Shown one piece after another: positions 11,450-22,572 of a stretch of DNA of 64,000 bases. The DNA is from Gracilaria gracilis (taxonomy: Eukaryota; Rhodophyta; Florideophyceae; Gracilariales; Gracilariaceae): the NCBI GenBank assembly GCA_030374805.1, contig JARGSG010000105.1:62001-126000 (forward strand). Direction: 5' to 3'. Below the pieces are notes generated by a model. It made no database searches. It was not told the origin of the DNA and was given only the letters and a program-made list of their open reading frames with translations. The translations under genes were made by a program, and so were the position numbers. How positions within the stretch are numbered: the first letter of the stretch is position 1; the number at the start of each line of letters is the position of its first letter.

Positions 11450-12240
11450 TTTTGTTCTCCGTCGTTTCCCCGCCCTCTGCGCTTCTGTGCTTCCCCTGTC
11501 TTTCTCTTTCTCGTTCCTTCCTCGTTCTCTGCTTCTGTGCGTCCCTGGTCTTGGGCGTCGCTGTGATCGCCCAGTCGGAAGGTTTTTTTCCTTCCAGTTC
11601 TCCTGAGAACTTTGCGGTCGTTTGCGGTGGCACCCAGTATGTTGTGTAACGTTGCAGAGACTGCACATGTTGTCGAGAGGATGTTCGTACACATCACGTG
11701 TGAAAATGCTCTGAAGCCATTCCTCGAGAATGCCTTCACGAAAGAAGTGGGCAATCAGAGAAAGGCTTGGACGCTTTGCAGCTAACGAAATATACAAGGA
11801 GATATGTGGTGATATGCACTGTACAGGGTACCGTTGGTACCGTTGGTACATTCGATGTTGGTAGCATTCTGACATTGCTCACTTCTCTTGAGTTGCACAA
11901 TACCTGATACGCTACACTTCTGTGGAGGGAACCAGATAATGAACATTTCTATATGAAGCACCATTTCCAAAAAGGTGCTTAACTCACCACAATAACTTTT
12001 GGGCCGGCGTTTACCGCATAGCAGAATTAGAAAAGAAGAGCAACACCAAGTGACACTCACTCGCATGGCGCTCGCGAGTATTTCGGTGTCCTGGAAAGAA
12101 ACATGCAGACAAGAGTAGAAATACAATCGTTTCTAGAGACAGAGTTCGAACAGCAAAACTCAAAACTTTGCAAGTACAGTACGCCTCAAGAAACATGTGA
12201 AGTTTTGGGGGCAAGAAGAAAACAATTGTGATTGTTGTTG

Positions 12241-12465
12241 GGCACTAGCTACTCGCCTTCTCGCGGTGTGCCTGTCTCCATAACCCCGCGCAATACCGGG
12301 GGGAGCGAAACGAGTAAGCAAATGGGACTCCTACGGAGGCCAAAAACCATGGGTTTTTGGCCTCCTTTAAGAGAGAGAACTACCTTTAGATACAAACATC
12401 AAAAGATAGTTCTTCGGCCGCCTTGGAATCAGGGGCGACTGACCACAGTAAAGAAGAAGAAGAAG
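12241..12465 (+). mobile_element. SINE-like insertion with (AAG)n tail
   Basis: 225 bp inserted between two copies of TGATTGTTGTTG (12229-12240 and 12466-12477). The matching place in unit 1 shows the uninterrupted site. The insertion ends in AAAGAAGAAGAAGAAG, as expected for a target-primed, tailed retroposon, and contains a hairpin with a perfect 14 bp stem (GGAGGCCAAAAACC around ATG). No ORF of note. Whether it derives from a tRNA or another RNA is not clear by eye. Confidence 0.7.
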
Positions 12466-12542
12466 TGATTGTTGTTGTTGTTTGCGAGCAGAAGAATGTG
12501 TGAGACAAACCAGCGCCAAACCCGAAGTGAACTAAAACTGAG

Positions 12543-13430
12543 AGTATCTTCAACAACTACCGTCAACTCTCAAGCAACCTAACGAATACCCTCGGACTAC
12601 CACGCGTCTCAGAGCAATGGCCCAGGCCTACCGCAGGGAGATGTCTATCTTCGCGCCTTTTCCAAGACCTAGACCATCTGTGCAGCCTCCGGTTCACATC
12701 AAATGAAGGATCCCGGAGTTCGGCAATGCGGGTAGAACCGAACGCAGAACCCCTTACCATTCAAGGAAGAACCGTCTCAGGGTCTGCCACAGGGAGACAC
12801 TCAAACGGCCTGTGTGACCTCTAGATCGCGCCTGAGAGACGCTCACCAGAGTACGACAATGCAAGCATACCAGTAACGGTACCTTACCTCGCTGAGCGCG
12901 GTTCGGGGCCTACCACAGGGAGACAGCCATCCCTTCTTCTCGGAAGTTCATCGGCTGAATTTCTGGTCTCGTTGGTTGTTGCTCGAGGTTGCGGTGTTGG
13001 ACAGATAGAGAATAGAAAAGGACTTGAATCTGCAAGGAAAGAAAAGTAAAGAAAGACAGGGGATAAGAAGGTTAGCAAATCGAAGACGATTTCGTGTTAG
13101 AGAGCGCGAGGGTTGCGAAGACGTACTGGTGAAACGTGAATGGGCGGGGAATGAGCAATAACGATAAAGGGAATGGAAGTACGTGCTCCCAAAAAACGAC
13201 AACAACAACAAATAAGAAAGTGCCGGAACGTGGCGGAGTATACATGAATATGTGTGGGAACGGTTTTCAATGTGGCTGACTGTGGGTATGGTTGATGGAG
13301 GGAGGATGCCAGAAGCTCGGCGGGGCTGTTCGGCAGCGCCTTTTGTACTACTCTCTGGGACGAGCACACTCTCCAACGCCTGCTGAGAACCAGGACTTCC
13401 TTGGGCACGTCCACATCAACGTGACTTCAA
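12543..13430 (-). repeat. R1 leader module, copy 4
   Basis: Minus-strand copy mirrored at 17361-18248. The TATA position reads GTACAAAAG. The intron has a GTACGT donor and a pyrimidine-rich TTCCTTGCAG acceptor. Confidence 0.65.
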
Positions 13431-13852
13431 TTGAGTGTTGTCACAGCCGAAAAATGAGGTGTGTGGAGGTAGAGAGCACTTCCGATTGCTGATACTTGGG
13501 ACTTGTTGGCTGTGGACTGATGCGGGGTGATGCTTGTCTCCAGTTAAGCCACAGAAGGATCCTCCCGTGGTTGAAGACGGTGGTGACGGTTTTGTTGTTA
13601 CTGAATTGGAACGATCCCAAAGAATGAGTTTCGTCTATGTCACACTTACTCGTCCATGTTCCAAGAATGGGTCCTATTCTCACAGAACCTTTATGAAGCG
13701 TAACAATGTTACCTGGAGTAACCTTCAATACCGGGCCTTTTTGTGTTTCTCTTTTCGAGGCTTCTATACTCGACCAACAGCACCTGTTCCTGAATAATAG
13801 TAAAGAAAGACTAGTCTGTATCTGTTAATCTACTTGGAACATGTATCGACGG

Positions 13853-14799
13853 CTATCGCCATGATTCAGGAAGCTTTCGAAGCGCATCAGCTTTTAGAAA
13901 AGCGTCCAAGCTCCAGCAAATCGGCTCATTACCGTTCAACTTGTAGATGATAGCTTCATGTAATCTGAAGAAACCAGTTTCGTCCAAGAAGTTTTTCCAC
14001 TATCCGGAAAGGATACAGTAGTTTCGTCCGTACGCTCCACCACACGTACCGACGGTACTTCTATGATGTTCAGCATGTGCTTCTTGGATACGATGAGTCC
14101 CACATTTTGTAAGCACGCATCCATCGTGCAGCTCGAGTCATATGTGCTTGTCGGTTTGTCTCTTGAGAAAGAAGTACCGAAACTATGAAGAATAAGAACG
14201 ACGAATAGAACGCTTTGAAACCATCCGGAAGTGGAGCAGAAAACAAAAGCAAGAGCTGGGGGACAGTGACAATGGTGAGGTACAAGTTGTTCGCCATGTC
14301 GCGGAAGTGATAGTGCAAGTGTACTTGTGGTGGCCTTGGAATGCTTCAATTTGGTGTGCGCATAAGAAACAATGGTGTACACCATGACTTCAATAACGAC
14401 GCAACCAAGATGATGACAAGTACACCCTTATATAGGGGTGTGCTTTAAACAGTAATTATCAACCACATGATGATAAATGCCTATCGCAAGTTCTGCAAAC
14501 ATATTTGACGCAAGGATGAGCGCAAAATCCATCGCCACACCAAACCCACTTGCAACATACGAAAAGACCTGCACGAATGCTGCTAGTGAAGTGATCCTGA
14601 AAGCATTGAGAAAATGTGGCTGTTGCGGAGTGCTTTCCACAATGTCTGAATCCGCTGCGGGCTCAGGTTTTGGTGATGGTTTCATGTGAAGCAGCTCCTC
14701 CGAAAAGGGAGGTGAAGGACTTGACACACTTGACCGCCGGGGCGTTTGAGTGAATTTCGGAGGAGAGCGGAGCAGTGTGAGAGGCGCAGTATTGTCCAT
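13853..14799 (-). pseudogene. Membrane-protein gene with intact N-terminus, broken downstream
   Basis: An ATG at 14799 opens 123 codons starting MDNTAPLTLLRSPP. A Pro/Ser-rich N-terminus is followed by two likely membrane helices (FLNAFRITSLAAFVQVFSYV, then FALILASNMFAELAIGIY) and a stop at 14428. Just after the stop, the -1 frame resumes with a hydrophobic stretch (VLVIILVASLL). The parts matching other copies continue in scattered frames to about 13853. It is either a disrupted gene or a short protein with a decayed tail. No known family is recognised. Confidence 0.5.
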
Positions 14800-15239
14800 A
14801 TTGTGGTGATGGGATTCACGCGGAATGGCACGAGCAATTTGGCACGTGATATGTGCGGAGGTAGCTGTCCGCTAGCCAATCGCAAGTCGTAGCGCCTAGT
14901 TCAAACCGCCGCCAACCGTTGCCAACCCATAAATCTATATACCCTGAGGGAGTTAGACCTACGAAGGTAAAGTTACGAAGGTACAAGCGCACTTCTCGAC
15001 CTGCTTCCTGTTTGATTTGTACTGGTGCTCGTCATCTTCTGGACAAAATCTGCGGTCACTACATGGTTACAAAACAAGCTGGCCGCCGCCGCACAGTCCT
15101 CAGCAGACTTAGAATGCAAGAACGTTCTCACTGACTGATCATAACAATGCAAAACAATTGCCATGTCATGAGGGAAGCACAAAAGCGGAGGACGAGAAAG
15201 CAACGAGGAAGAGAAAGAGAACAGAAAGAGATCAAAAGA

Positions 15240-15359
15240 ACATTCGGCACCGGGGATTCCAGACCGATCCCTCATGTCAGTACTAACCCAGCTCAAAATG
15301 ACTTAGCTTTGCAGATCGGGATGGGATGCGGCGCATGTCAGCTTGATATGGCCGAATGT
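15240..15359 (-). rRNA. 5S rRNA gene, copy D (diverged)
   Basis: Minus strand, 120 bases. Terminal stem intact, but several core changes: TTAGTACTGAC for CTAGTACTGAC, CGATCTGCAAAGCTAAG for CGAACTGCGAAGCTAAG, CCCCGGTG. The downstream T-run is interrupted. Possibly a pseudogene. Confidence 0.72.
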
Positions 15360-15420
15360 AGTGAATGGGAACCGAGGGTTGAATATTTAACTACAAGTCA
15401 ATACCAAGGGTAGTACAGCT

Positions 15421-16289
15421 CCAGAATCAAAATTAGAGATGGGCTTTTCATCAACTATGCGGCTACCGTTACCGTTGGTACCGTTGGTACCCCTCTCAAC
15501 CTCTGCAATTTCCCTTATCGAAGCATCGAATGCGTAAAGGAGTTCTCGGAAGCGAATGCTTTTGGAAAGAATATGGGATACAGAGCAACCTTTTTAGAAA
15601 GTCAGCTTGCTCTTACTCTCAAACACGATTGTTTAAGGTCTGGCAGAGTTTACAGTTCATTTCTAGTACTGGCGGTTTTAAATCGTGCTCTCGTCTTCTC
15701 TCTCTGAATGTCGAATGTTAAATGCCCCAGCCGTTCAGGGGGATACTGAAGGTACCGTTCTACTTAAATGCAGTTCCCAGTGATCTAAAATGAAGCGGAT
15801 CCCTATTCCTCCTAAGCCATTGGACAGCAAATGGTAGGCTTGTCAAAGTTTGCAGATGACAAATAAAAGGGTATGCCTCTCTCTGCGTTTTCGTGCACTA
15901 GTACTTGGATAAGGCCATCACTCAGTCACAAAAGGCAAGCCATACTCCATCTATGTTTTATGCCTGTTGAAATCATGTTATCAACGATTGACATGATGTT
16001 GTGAACGTGTTAAAGGCAGTGAAGGTCCAGGAATGGACCTGTATGTGTTCAACTGGCATCCGCTTCACGCTTTCTACTGTATCACTTATCATGCACGACA
16101 CCGCTCCTCCAAGTTCCAGAGTGCCAGGAATGGTGACGTTCGCCAAGATGGCTCGAGAGCATGCTCAGATTTACACATTAAACTTCCGGCACAGTCTCAA
16201 GAAACCTCTTTTTGGTTACAAGTACTCACAACCTAAAGGCTGTGTGATATCGCAAGAAGTCACTCTCTCTAAAAGCAGATATCTCGGGG
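15421..16289. other. Centre of the inverted duplication, no gene recognised
   Basis: Contains a short minisatellite of the form GTTGGTACCGTTGGTAC near 15470-15490, which also occurs near 3505 and 11830. An open frame at 16001-16426 has no ATG at its start and no recognisable protein features, so I do not call it a gene. Confidence 0.4.
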
Positions 16290-16527
16290 CAAGCTCTACG
16301 TGTGCCGTTGAAATTGCAACGGGCTGGTGGAATTCAAGCCACGAAAACTCTTTTCGAGCCACAATGACCACGTTCTTCAATTTTAAAGCACTTCCAGATC
16401 TTCGCAGCAGACAAGTGATCATATGAGTTTCATCTGGACAAGAAGACCAACAAGCTCAGAAATAACAATAATCAATCAATCGTTCCGTCATTAATAGTTT
16501 CCTATCATCTATTCTCTCAATTGTGGT

Positions 16528-17138
16528 CTAGAGAGCATCGCGGAGCTTGGGGAGCTTCGCTTCTCGATTGAAAACCTGTTGGCGGACAGACATACGTTGA
16601 TCCTCGAGCTCCTTGACCCGCCGCTCAATGTCGCCAGGGTAGAGCCCCTCCAAGGACGCAAGCTCGTTTCGGCACTCTTGTATTTCTTGGCCCATAATGC
16701 GCTCTATTATCGTGGCCCTCTCTTTGACCCTGTCCAACTCCTTGCTCCAGGTTTTCTACTTCTCTTGAAAGTCCTTTTCCACCTCCAGTTGCAGGGTTTA
16801 AAAAATGGCCCACAGGGCCTGTAGTGCGGAATACTCTTTTCCATCTCGTCAACTTTCCTCGCCCCTTCGAAGGGTCTCTCCGCGACACATACATTTCCTA
16901 AATGCAGAATAGAAGGCACAATTAAATATGCAACTTTGTCAAGGGCAGGGAAACAATTGCGTTTGCTCACCGTCTTCTTCACAAATATACATTTGGTAAT
17001 TGATCTGTGCTTACCCGTTTGCTCTGCTAGAAGTAATTCTGGTTGTCAACGCAAACTCATTCATGGTTTGCGAGATGTGTGTGGGTGTGTGTGTGTGTGT
17101 TTCTTTCTCTCCGTGCAGACCCCTTCTTGGCATATGGG
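16528..17138 (-). pseudogene. Coiled-coil protein gene relic
   Basis: Minus strand. The 3' part encodes a heptad-rich, charged sequence (ERIMGQEIQECRNELASLEG ... IERRVKELEDQRMSVRQQ). Upstream parts are in other frames with stops. The segment 16290-17138 is homologous to 34870-35990 on the plus strand, including a conserved VPSILHLGN block. A TG microsatellite lies at 17079-17102. Role unknown. Confidence 0.55.
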
Positions 17139-17360
17139 CGAGTAAGTGTGACATAGACGAAACTCATTCTTTGGGATCGTTCCAATTCAGTAACAACAAA
17201 ACCGTCACCACCGTCTTCAACCACGGGAGGATCCTTCTGTGGCTTAACTGGAGACAAGCATCACCCCGCATCAGTCCACAGCCAACAAGTCCCAAGTATC
17301 AGCAATCGGAAGTGCTCTCTACCTCCACACACCTCATTTTTCGGCTGTGACAACACTCAA

Positions 17361-18248
17361 TTGAAGTCACGTTGATGTGGACGTGCCCAAGGAAGTCCTG
17401 GTTCTCAGCAGGCGTTGGAGAGTGTGCTCGTCCCAGAGAGTAGTACAAAAGGCGCTGCCGAACAGCCCGCCGAGCTTCTGGCATCCTCCCTCCATCAACC
17501 ATACCCACAGTCAGCCACATTGAAAACCGTTCCCACACATATTCATGTATACTCCGCCACGTTCCGGCACTTTCTTATTTGTTGTTGTTGTCGTTTTTTG
17601 GGAGCACGTACTTCCATTCCCTTTATCGTTATTGCTCATTCCCCGCCCATTCACGTTTCACCAGTACGTCTTCGCAACCCTCGCGCTCTCTAACACGAAA
17701 TCGTCTTCGATTTGCTAACCTTCTTATCCCCTGTCTTTCTTTACTTTTCTTTCCTTGCAGATTCAAATCCTTTTCTATTCTCTATCTGTCCAACACCGCA
17801 ACCTCGAGCAACGACCAACGAGACCAGAAATTCAGCCGATGAACTTCTCAGAAGAAGGGATGGCTGTCTCCCTGTGGTAGGCCCCGAACCGCGCTCAGCG
17901 AGGTAAGGTACCGTTACTGGTATGCTTGCATTGTCGTACTCTGGTGAGCGTCTCTCAGGCGCGATCTAGAGGTCACACAGGCCGTTTGAGTGTCTCCCTG
18001 TGGCAGACCCTGAGACGGTTCTTCCTTGAATGGTAAGGGGTTCTGCGTTCGGTTCTACCCGCATTGCCGAACTCCGGGATCCTTCATTTGATGTGAACCG
18101 GAGGCTGCACAGATGGTCTAGATCTTGGAAAAGGCGCGAAGATAGACATCTCCCTGCGGTAGGCCTGGGCCATTGCTCTGAGACGCGTGGTAGTCCGAGG
18201 GTATTCGTTAGGTTGCTTGAGAGTTGACGGTAGTTGTTGAAGATACTC
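17361..18248 (+). repeat. R1 leader module, right-arm copy of copy 4
   Basis: Plus-strand mirror of 13430-12543. The candidate intron runs 17664-17760 (97 bp), with donor GTACGT, a TTTGCTAACC branch-like site and acceptor TTTCCTTGCAG. The exon after it encodes only a short peptide before a stop. Confidence 0.65.
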
Positions 18249-18324
18249 TCAGTTTTAGTTCACTTCGGGTTTGGCGCTGGTTTGTCTCACACATTCTTCT
18301 GCTCGCAAACAACAACAACAATCA

Positions 18325-18549
18325 CTTCTTCTTCTTCTTTACTGTGGTCAGTCGCCCCTGATTCCAAGGCGGCCGAAGAACTATCTTTTGATGTTTGTAT
18401 CTAAAGGTAGTTCTCTCTCTTAAAGGAGGCCAAAAACCCATGGTTTTTGGCCTCCGTAGGAGTCCCATTTGCTTACTCGTTTCGCTCCCCCCGGTATTGC
18501 GCGGGGTTATGGAGACAGGCACACCGCGAGAAGGCGAGTAGCTAGTGCC
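18325..18549 (-). mobile_element. SINE-like insertion, right-arm copy
   Basis: Reverse-complement copy of 12241-12465, apparently identical, with the same flanking duplications. It was carried along by the inverted duplication and is not a second insertion. Confidence 0.75.
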
Positions 18550-19340
18550 CAACAACAATCACAATTGTTTTCTTCTTGCCCCCAAAACTTCACATGTTTC
18601 TTGAGGCGTACTGTACTTGCAAAGTTTTGAGTTTTGCTGTTCGAACTCTGTCTCTAGAAACGATTGTATCTCTACTCTTGTCTGCAAGTTTCTTTCCAGG
18701 ACAGCGAAATACTCGCGAGGGCCATGCGAGTGAGTGTCACTTGGTGTTGCTCTTCTTTTCTAATTCTGCTATGCGGTAAACGCCGGCCCAAAAGTTATTG
18801 TGGTGAGTTAAGCACCTTTTTGGAAATGGTGCTTCATATAGAAATGTTCATTATCTGGTTCCCTCCACAGAAGTGTAGCGTATCAGGTATTGTGCAACTC
18901 AAGAGAAGTGAGCAATGTCAGAATGCTACCAACATCGAATGTACCAACGGTACCAACGGTACCCTGTACAGTGCATATCACCACAGATCTCCTTGTATAT
19001 TTCGTTAGCTGCAAAGCGTCCAAGCCTTTCTCTGATTGCCCACTTCTTTCGTGAAGGCATTCTCGAGGAATGGCTTCAGAGCATTTTCACACGTGATGTG
19101 TACGAACATCCTCTCGACAACATGTGCAGTCTCTGCAACATTACACAACATACTGGGTGCCACCGCAAACGACCGCAAAGTTCTCAGGAGAACTGGAAGG
19201 AAAAAAACCTTCCGACTGGGCGATCACAGCGACGCCCAAGACCAGGGACGCACAGAAGCAGAGAACGAGGAAGGAACGAGAAAGAGAAAGACAGGGGAAG
19301 CACAGAAGCGCAGAGGGCGGGGAAACGACGGAGAACAAAA

Positions 19341-19461
19341 ACATTCGACACTGGGGATTCCAGACCGATCCCTCATGTCAGTACTAGCCCAGCCTCAAAG
19401 CGCCTTAGCTTCGCAGTTCGGGATGGGATGCGGCGCATGTCAGCTTGATGTGGCCGAATGT
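19341..19461 (-). rRNA. 5S rRNA gene, copy E (one-base insertion)
   Basis: Minus-strand mirror of copy C. It carries one extra G/C base in the GAGGCTGGG region, making it 121 bases. The rest is unchanged. The insertion lies in the helix/loop region next to the internal promoter and may impair the RNA. Confidence 0.78.
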
Positions 19462-19942
19462 GTTCGTCGTGGGCGCGGGGTTGATTACTTAAACACAAGC
19501 TAATACTAAGTGTAGCACAGCTCGTGATTCTTAAGTAGGGATGGCATCTTCATCCCAATATGGATACCGCTCGCGTGAGTTCAAGTGATGCAGCAGATAA
19601 GAAACGCTAAAGAAGCGATTCAGACAGCGCTTCTATTAGGAGTACCCCTGTATGATGTTCGCGAGTGATACTTCGCATCTGTTGAATATTCAGTTACAGG
19701 CTGCTTTTGCCTTGGGTTTTTAGCCCAACCTTGCTTCAATCGATCCAGAGCATTTCCTGGCTCTCCATGTTGACAAGAGACTTCCCAGGGCTCTTTGAAG
19801 GGGTGTTGTTTTTTCTTCTTCTCCAGGTCGAGCCATTGTGGTCACATAGGAGCAGGTTGAATCACAGATGGTTGTCCACTGCGCTATCGCTGACAAAGAC
19901 TACGCGCAAATAATGTCAACAATAGGCCCCGACCCTTCTCGT

Positions 19943-20731
19943 TGGATATGCGATTCTGTCGAGCACTATCTGAAGCATCTGGGATATATATCTTGAAGCT
20001 GGATGTTGAAATGCTTGGCTCAAACTGGGATCTTGGAAGGTGGGGTTGACGTAGCGGTGGAGCTGGCACTCATACTTGCGTTGTATATGTTTCCAGACCT
20101 TGCGATAGGCATTTATCATCATGTGGTTGATAATTACGGTTTAAAGCATACCCCTATCTAAGGGTGTGCTTGTCATCATCTTGGGTGCGTCGTTATTGAT
20201 GTCATGATGTATACCATTGTTTCTTATGCGCACACCAAATTGAAGCATTCCAGGGCCACCACAAGTACACTTGGACTATCACTTCCGCGACATGGCGAAC
20301 AACTTGTACCTCACCATTGTCACCCTCCCCCCAGCTCTTGCTTTTGTTTTCTGCTCCACTTCCGGATGGTTTCAAAGCGTTCTATTCGTCGTTCGTATTT
20401 TTTCCTAGTTTCGGTACTTCTTTCTCAAGAGAAAAAACGACAAGCACATATGACTCGAGCTGCACGATGGATGCGTGCTTACAAAATGTGGGACTCATCG
20501 TATCCAAGAAAGCACATGCCGAACATCATAGAAGTACGTGTAGTGGAGGCGTACGGACGAAACTACTGTATCCTTTCCGGTTAGTGGAAAAACTTCTTGG
20601 ACGAAACTGGTTTCTTCAGATTGCATGAAGCTATCATCTACAAGCTGAACGGTAATGAGCCGATTTGCTGGAGCTTAGACGCCTTTCTCAAAGCTGACGC
20701 GCTTCGAAAGCTTCCTGAATCATGGCGATAG
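19943..20731 (+). pseudogene. Decayed membrane-protein gene, right-arm copy
   Basis: Plus-strand mirror of 10849-10064 with further private damage: an extra C in the CCCCCC run near 20330 and altered bases around 20400 and 20545. The C-terminal frame ends with TAG at 20729-20731. Clearly nonfunctional. Confidence 0.5.
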
Positions 20732-21212
20732 CCGTCGATACATGTTCACAATAGGTAAACAGCGTTTCTTCGTTGCTATTCAGCAACATTGGCCGTCAAT
20801 GGGGTATGGCAAGTTCGAAATAGAAACACAAAGCAAGTTCGGAATTGAAGGTTACACCAGGACACAATCCTACGCCCTCTCATAGGGCTCATTCCTGGTA
20901 CATTGCCGAGTAGGTGTGACGTAAACGAAACTCTTTCTTTGCGATTGTTCGAATTCAGTCACATCACAACCATCTCTATCATCTGTGTACCACTGCAAAA
21001 CTCCTTCTGTGAATCAATTGGAAACAGAAAACGCTCCGCATCACTCCACAACCGACAACTTCAAGTATCAGCATTCGGAAGCGCACTCCAGTACCACACA
21101 CTACATCTTTCGGCTGTGACAACACTTAATTGTAGTCACGTTGATGGGGACGTGGCCAGAGCAGTCCTGATTTTCAGCAGGCGTTGGAGAGTGTGCCCGT
21201 CCCAGAGAGTAG

Positions 21213-21220
21213 TATAAAAG
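21213..21220 (+). promoter_or_regulatory. TATA box of R1 module (right arm)
   Basis: TATAAAAG, in a context conserved among R1 copies (a conserved GAGAGTAGTA before it, CCGCTGCCGA after it). In other copies the box has drifted to GTACAAAAG. Confidence 0.6.
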
Positions 21221-21439
21221 CCGCTGCCGAACAGCTCCTCCGACGTTCCGACATCTTTCTTCCATCAACCATACTCACTTTCAACCACATTCACTCTTAT
21301 TCATGATACTCCGACAAGGTCCGGCACCTCCTTAAGTCCTTTCGGCTCCTACTTGTTGTTGCTGTTGTTGTTTATTGCGAGCGGGTCCGCCCATTCCTCG
21401 TATCGCTGTTTCTCAGTTCCTCGACCATTCCGTTTTCTA

Positions 21440-21543
21440 GTAAGTCTTCACAAACCTCGCATTCTCCAACGACATCGTCTTCGATTCGTTAACCACCTCA
21501 TTTGCTAACCACTCTATCGTTTGTTTTCCGATTTGCGTTGCAG
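21440..21543 (+). other. Predicted spliceosomal intron in R1 leader
   Basis: Donor GTAAGT, pyrimidine-rich 3' side, CTAAC branch-like sequence about 40 bases before the CAG acceptor; 104 bp long. The partner intron at 17664-17760 has different internal sequence but keeps the donor, branch and acceptor, which supports selection on splicing at some time in the past. Confidence 0.6.
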
Positions 21544-22572
21544 GTTCATTTTGTTCGCTTTCCTCTATCTGTCCGACACCGCAGCCTTGAGCAACAACCA
21601 ACGAGACCAGAAATCCAGCCGATGAACTTCCGAGAAGAAGGGATGGCTGTCTCCCTGTGGTAGGCCCCGAACCGCGCTCAGCGAGGTAAGGTACCGTTAC
21701 TGGTATGCTTGCATTGTCGTACTCTGGTGAGCGTCTCTCAGGCGCGATCTAGAGGTCACACAGGCCGTTTGAGTGTCTCCCTGTGGCAGACCCTGAGACG
21801 GTTCTTCCTTGAATGGTAGGGGGTTCTGCGTTCGGTACTACTCGCATTGCCGAACTCCGGGATCCTTCTTTTGATGTGAACCGGAGGCTGCACAGATGGT
21901 CTAGGTCTTGGAAAAGGCGCGAAGATAGACATCTCCCTGCGGTAGGCCTGGGCCATTGTTCTGAGACGCGTGGTAGTCCGAGGGTATTCGTTAGGTTGCT
22001 TGAGAGTTGGCGGTAGTCGTTGATGATATTCTTAGTTTTAGTTCAGTACGGCTAGTTGCCCTCACACATTCTTCTGCTCGCAATAAACAACAACAGCAAC
22101 AACCATTTTGTTCTTCCCCGAAAACATCACTTCTTTCATCAAACGTTCTCAATTTGCCAAGTAGAGCTCTTTGTCGCTTAAACCTCGTCCTCAGAAGCAA
22201 GTAAACCCTCTATCAGGAATTTCTTTCCATTGGCGCCTATCGCAGTGGTGGAGAGGAGGACAGGAACAGGAGCGTACGTCTCCTACATTTCGTCGGCCCC
22301 AGGGCGAGAAGTCGGATGGTGAGAGCAAGTACATGGCGCTCGTGAACCTGGACGGAGAGGGAGGATTGTGCCGGCGAGGAAGAGAGTAGCCTTGACTGTG
22401 GCGGAGCTTGGAAGTCCAAGACTCAGTCTTCTCCTGCAATACGGTAGCGTCGCTACCTTCGTATCAACAACGTATGCAAAAAAAATTGACTTGCAGCAAT
22501 CCAGGGCGCAAAGGCACAAAGGTACGCTCGTAAAGAGGAGCAGATCAAGACCCCTCAGTTCACTTTGGGCAA

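Larger units (their letters stand above)
8767..12542. repeat. Tandem unit 3 of the 5S/R1 array
   Basis: Has the same module order as unit 1: R1 leader (minus), membrane-gene relic 10064-10849 (minus), decayed plus-strand module (about 10890-11156), 5S gene 11330-11449. Downstream of the 5S gene its sequence is nearly identical to that after the 5S gene of unit 1. The SINE-like insertion at 12241-12465 is absent from the matching place in unit 1 (near 3907), which shows the empty site. Confidence 0.8.
7197..13652 (+). repeat. Left arm of a large inverted duplication
   Basis: This 6.46 kb block reappears as its reverse complement at 17139-23589. Both ends can be placed by eye. The outer end is in sequence reading AACGCGGCCTCGAA, and the inner end is in GTCTATGTCACACTTACTCG. 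The arm carries a ferredoxin-like/TPR gene, two R1 leader modules, a 5S rRNA gene, a decayed membrane-protein gene and a SINE-like insertion. The long stretches I compared differ only by scattered substitutions and 1-2 base indels, so the duplication looks recent. Confidence 0.93.
12543..15360. repeat. Tandem unit 4 of the 5S/R1 array, running into the inversion centre
   Basis: R1 leader (minus), then the membrane-gene relic with the best-preserved N-terminus (13853-14799), then a diverged minus-strand 5S gene (15240-15359). Only the part up to 13652 was copied into the right arm. The rest is the unique centre of the inverted duplication. Confidence 0.65.
21145..22030 (+). repeat. R1 leader module with TATA box and a clear intron (reference copy)
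   Basis: This copy best shows the module's layout. A TATAAAAG box lies at 21213-21220. About 220 bases downstream is a candidate spliceosomal intron, 21440-21543 (104 bp): donor AG|GTAAGT, branch-like TTTGCTAACC, acceptor TTGCGTTGCAG|G. The following exon has an ATG with about 13 codons before TAG, then another donor-like CGAG|GTAAGG. No long ORF is present, so this looks like a transcribed, spliced leader or noncoding transcript. I found no LTR ends or terminal inverted repeats. Its product is unknown. Confidence 0.6.

Noticed and set aside
16001-16426. 141-residue ORF in the inversion centre
   Set aside because: No ATG at its start, and its end overlaps sequence homologous to the noncoding flank at 35.9 kb.
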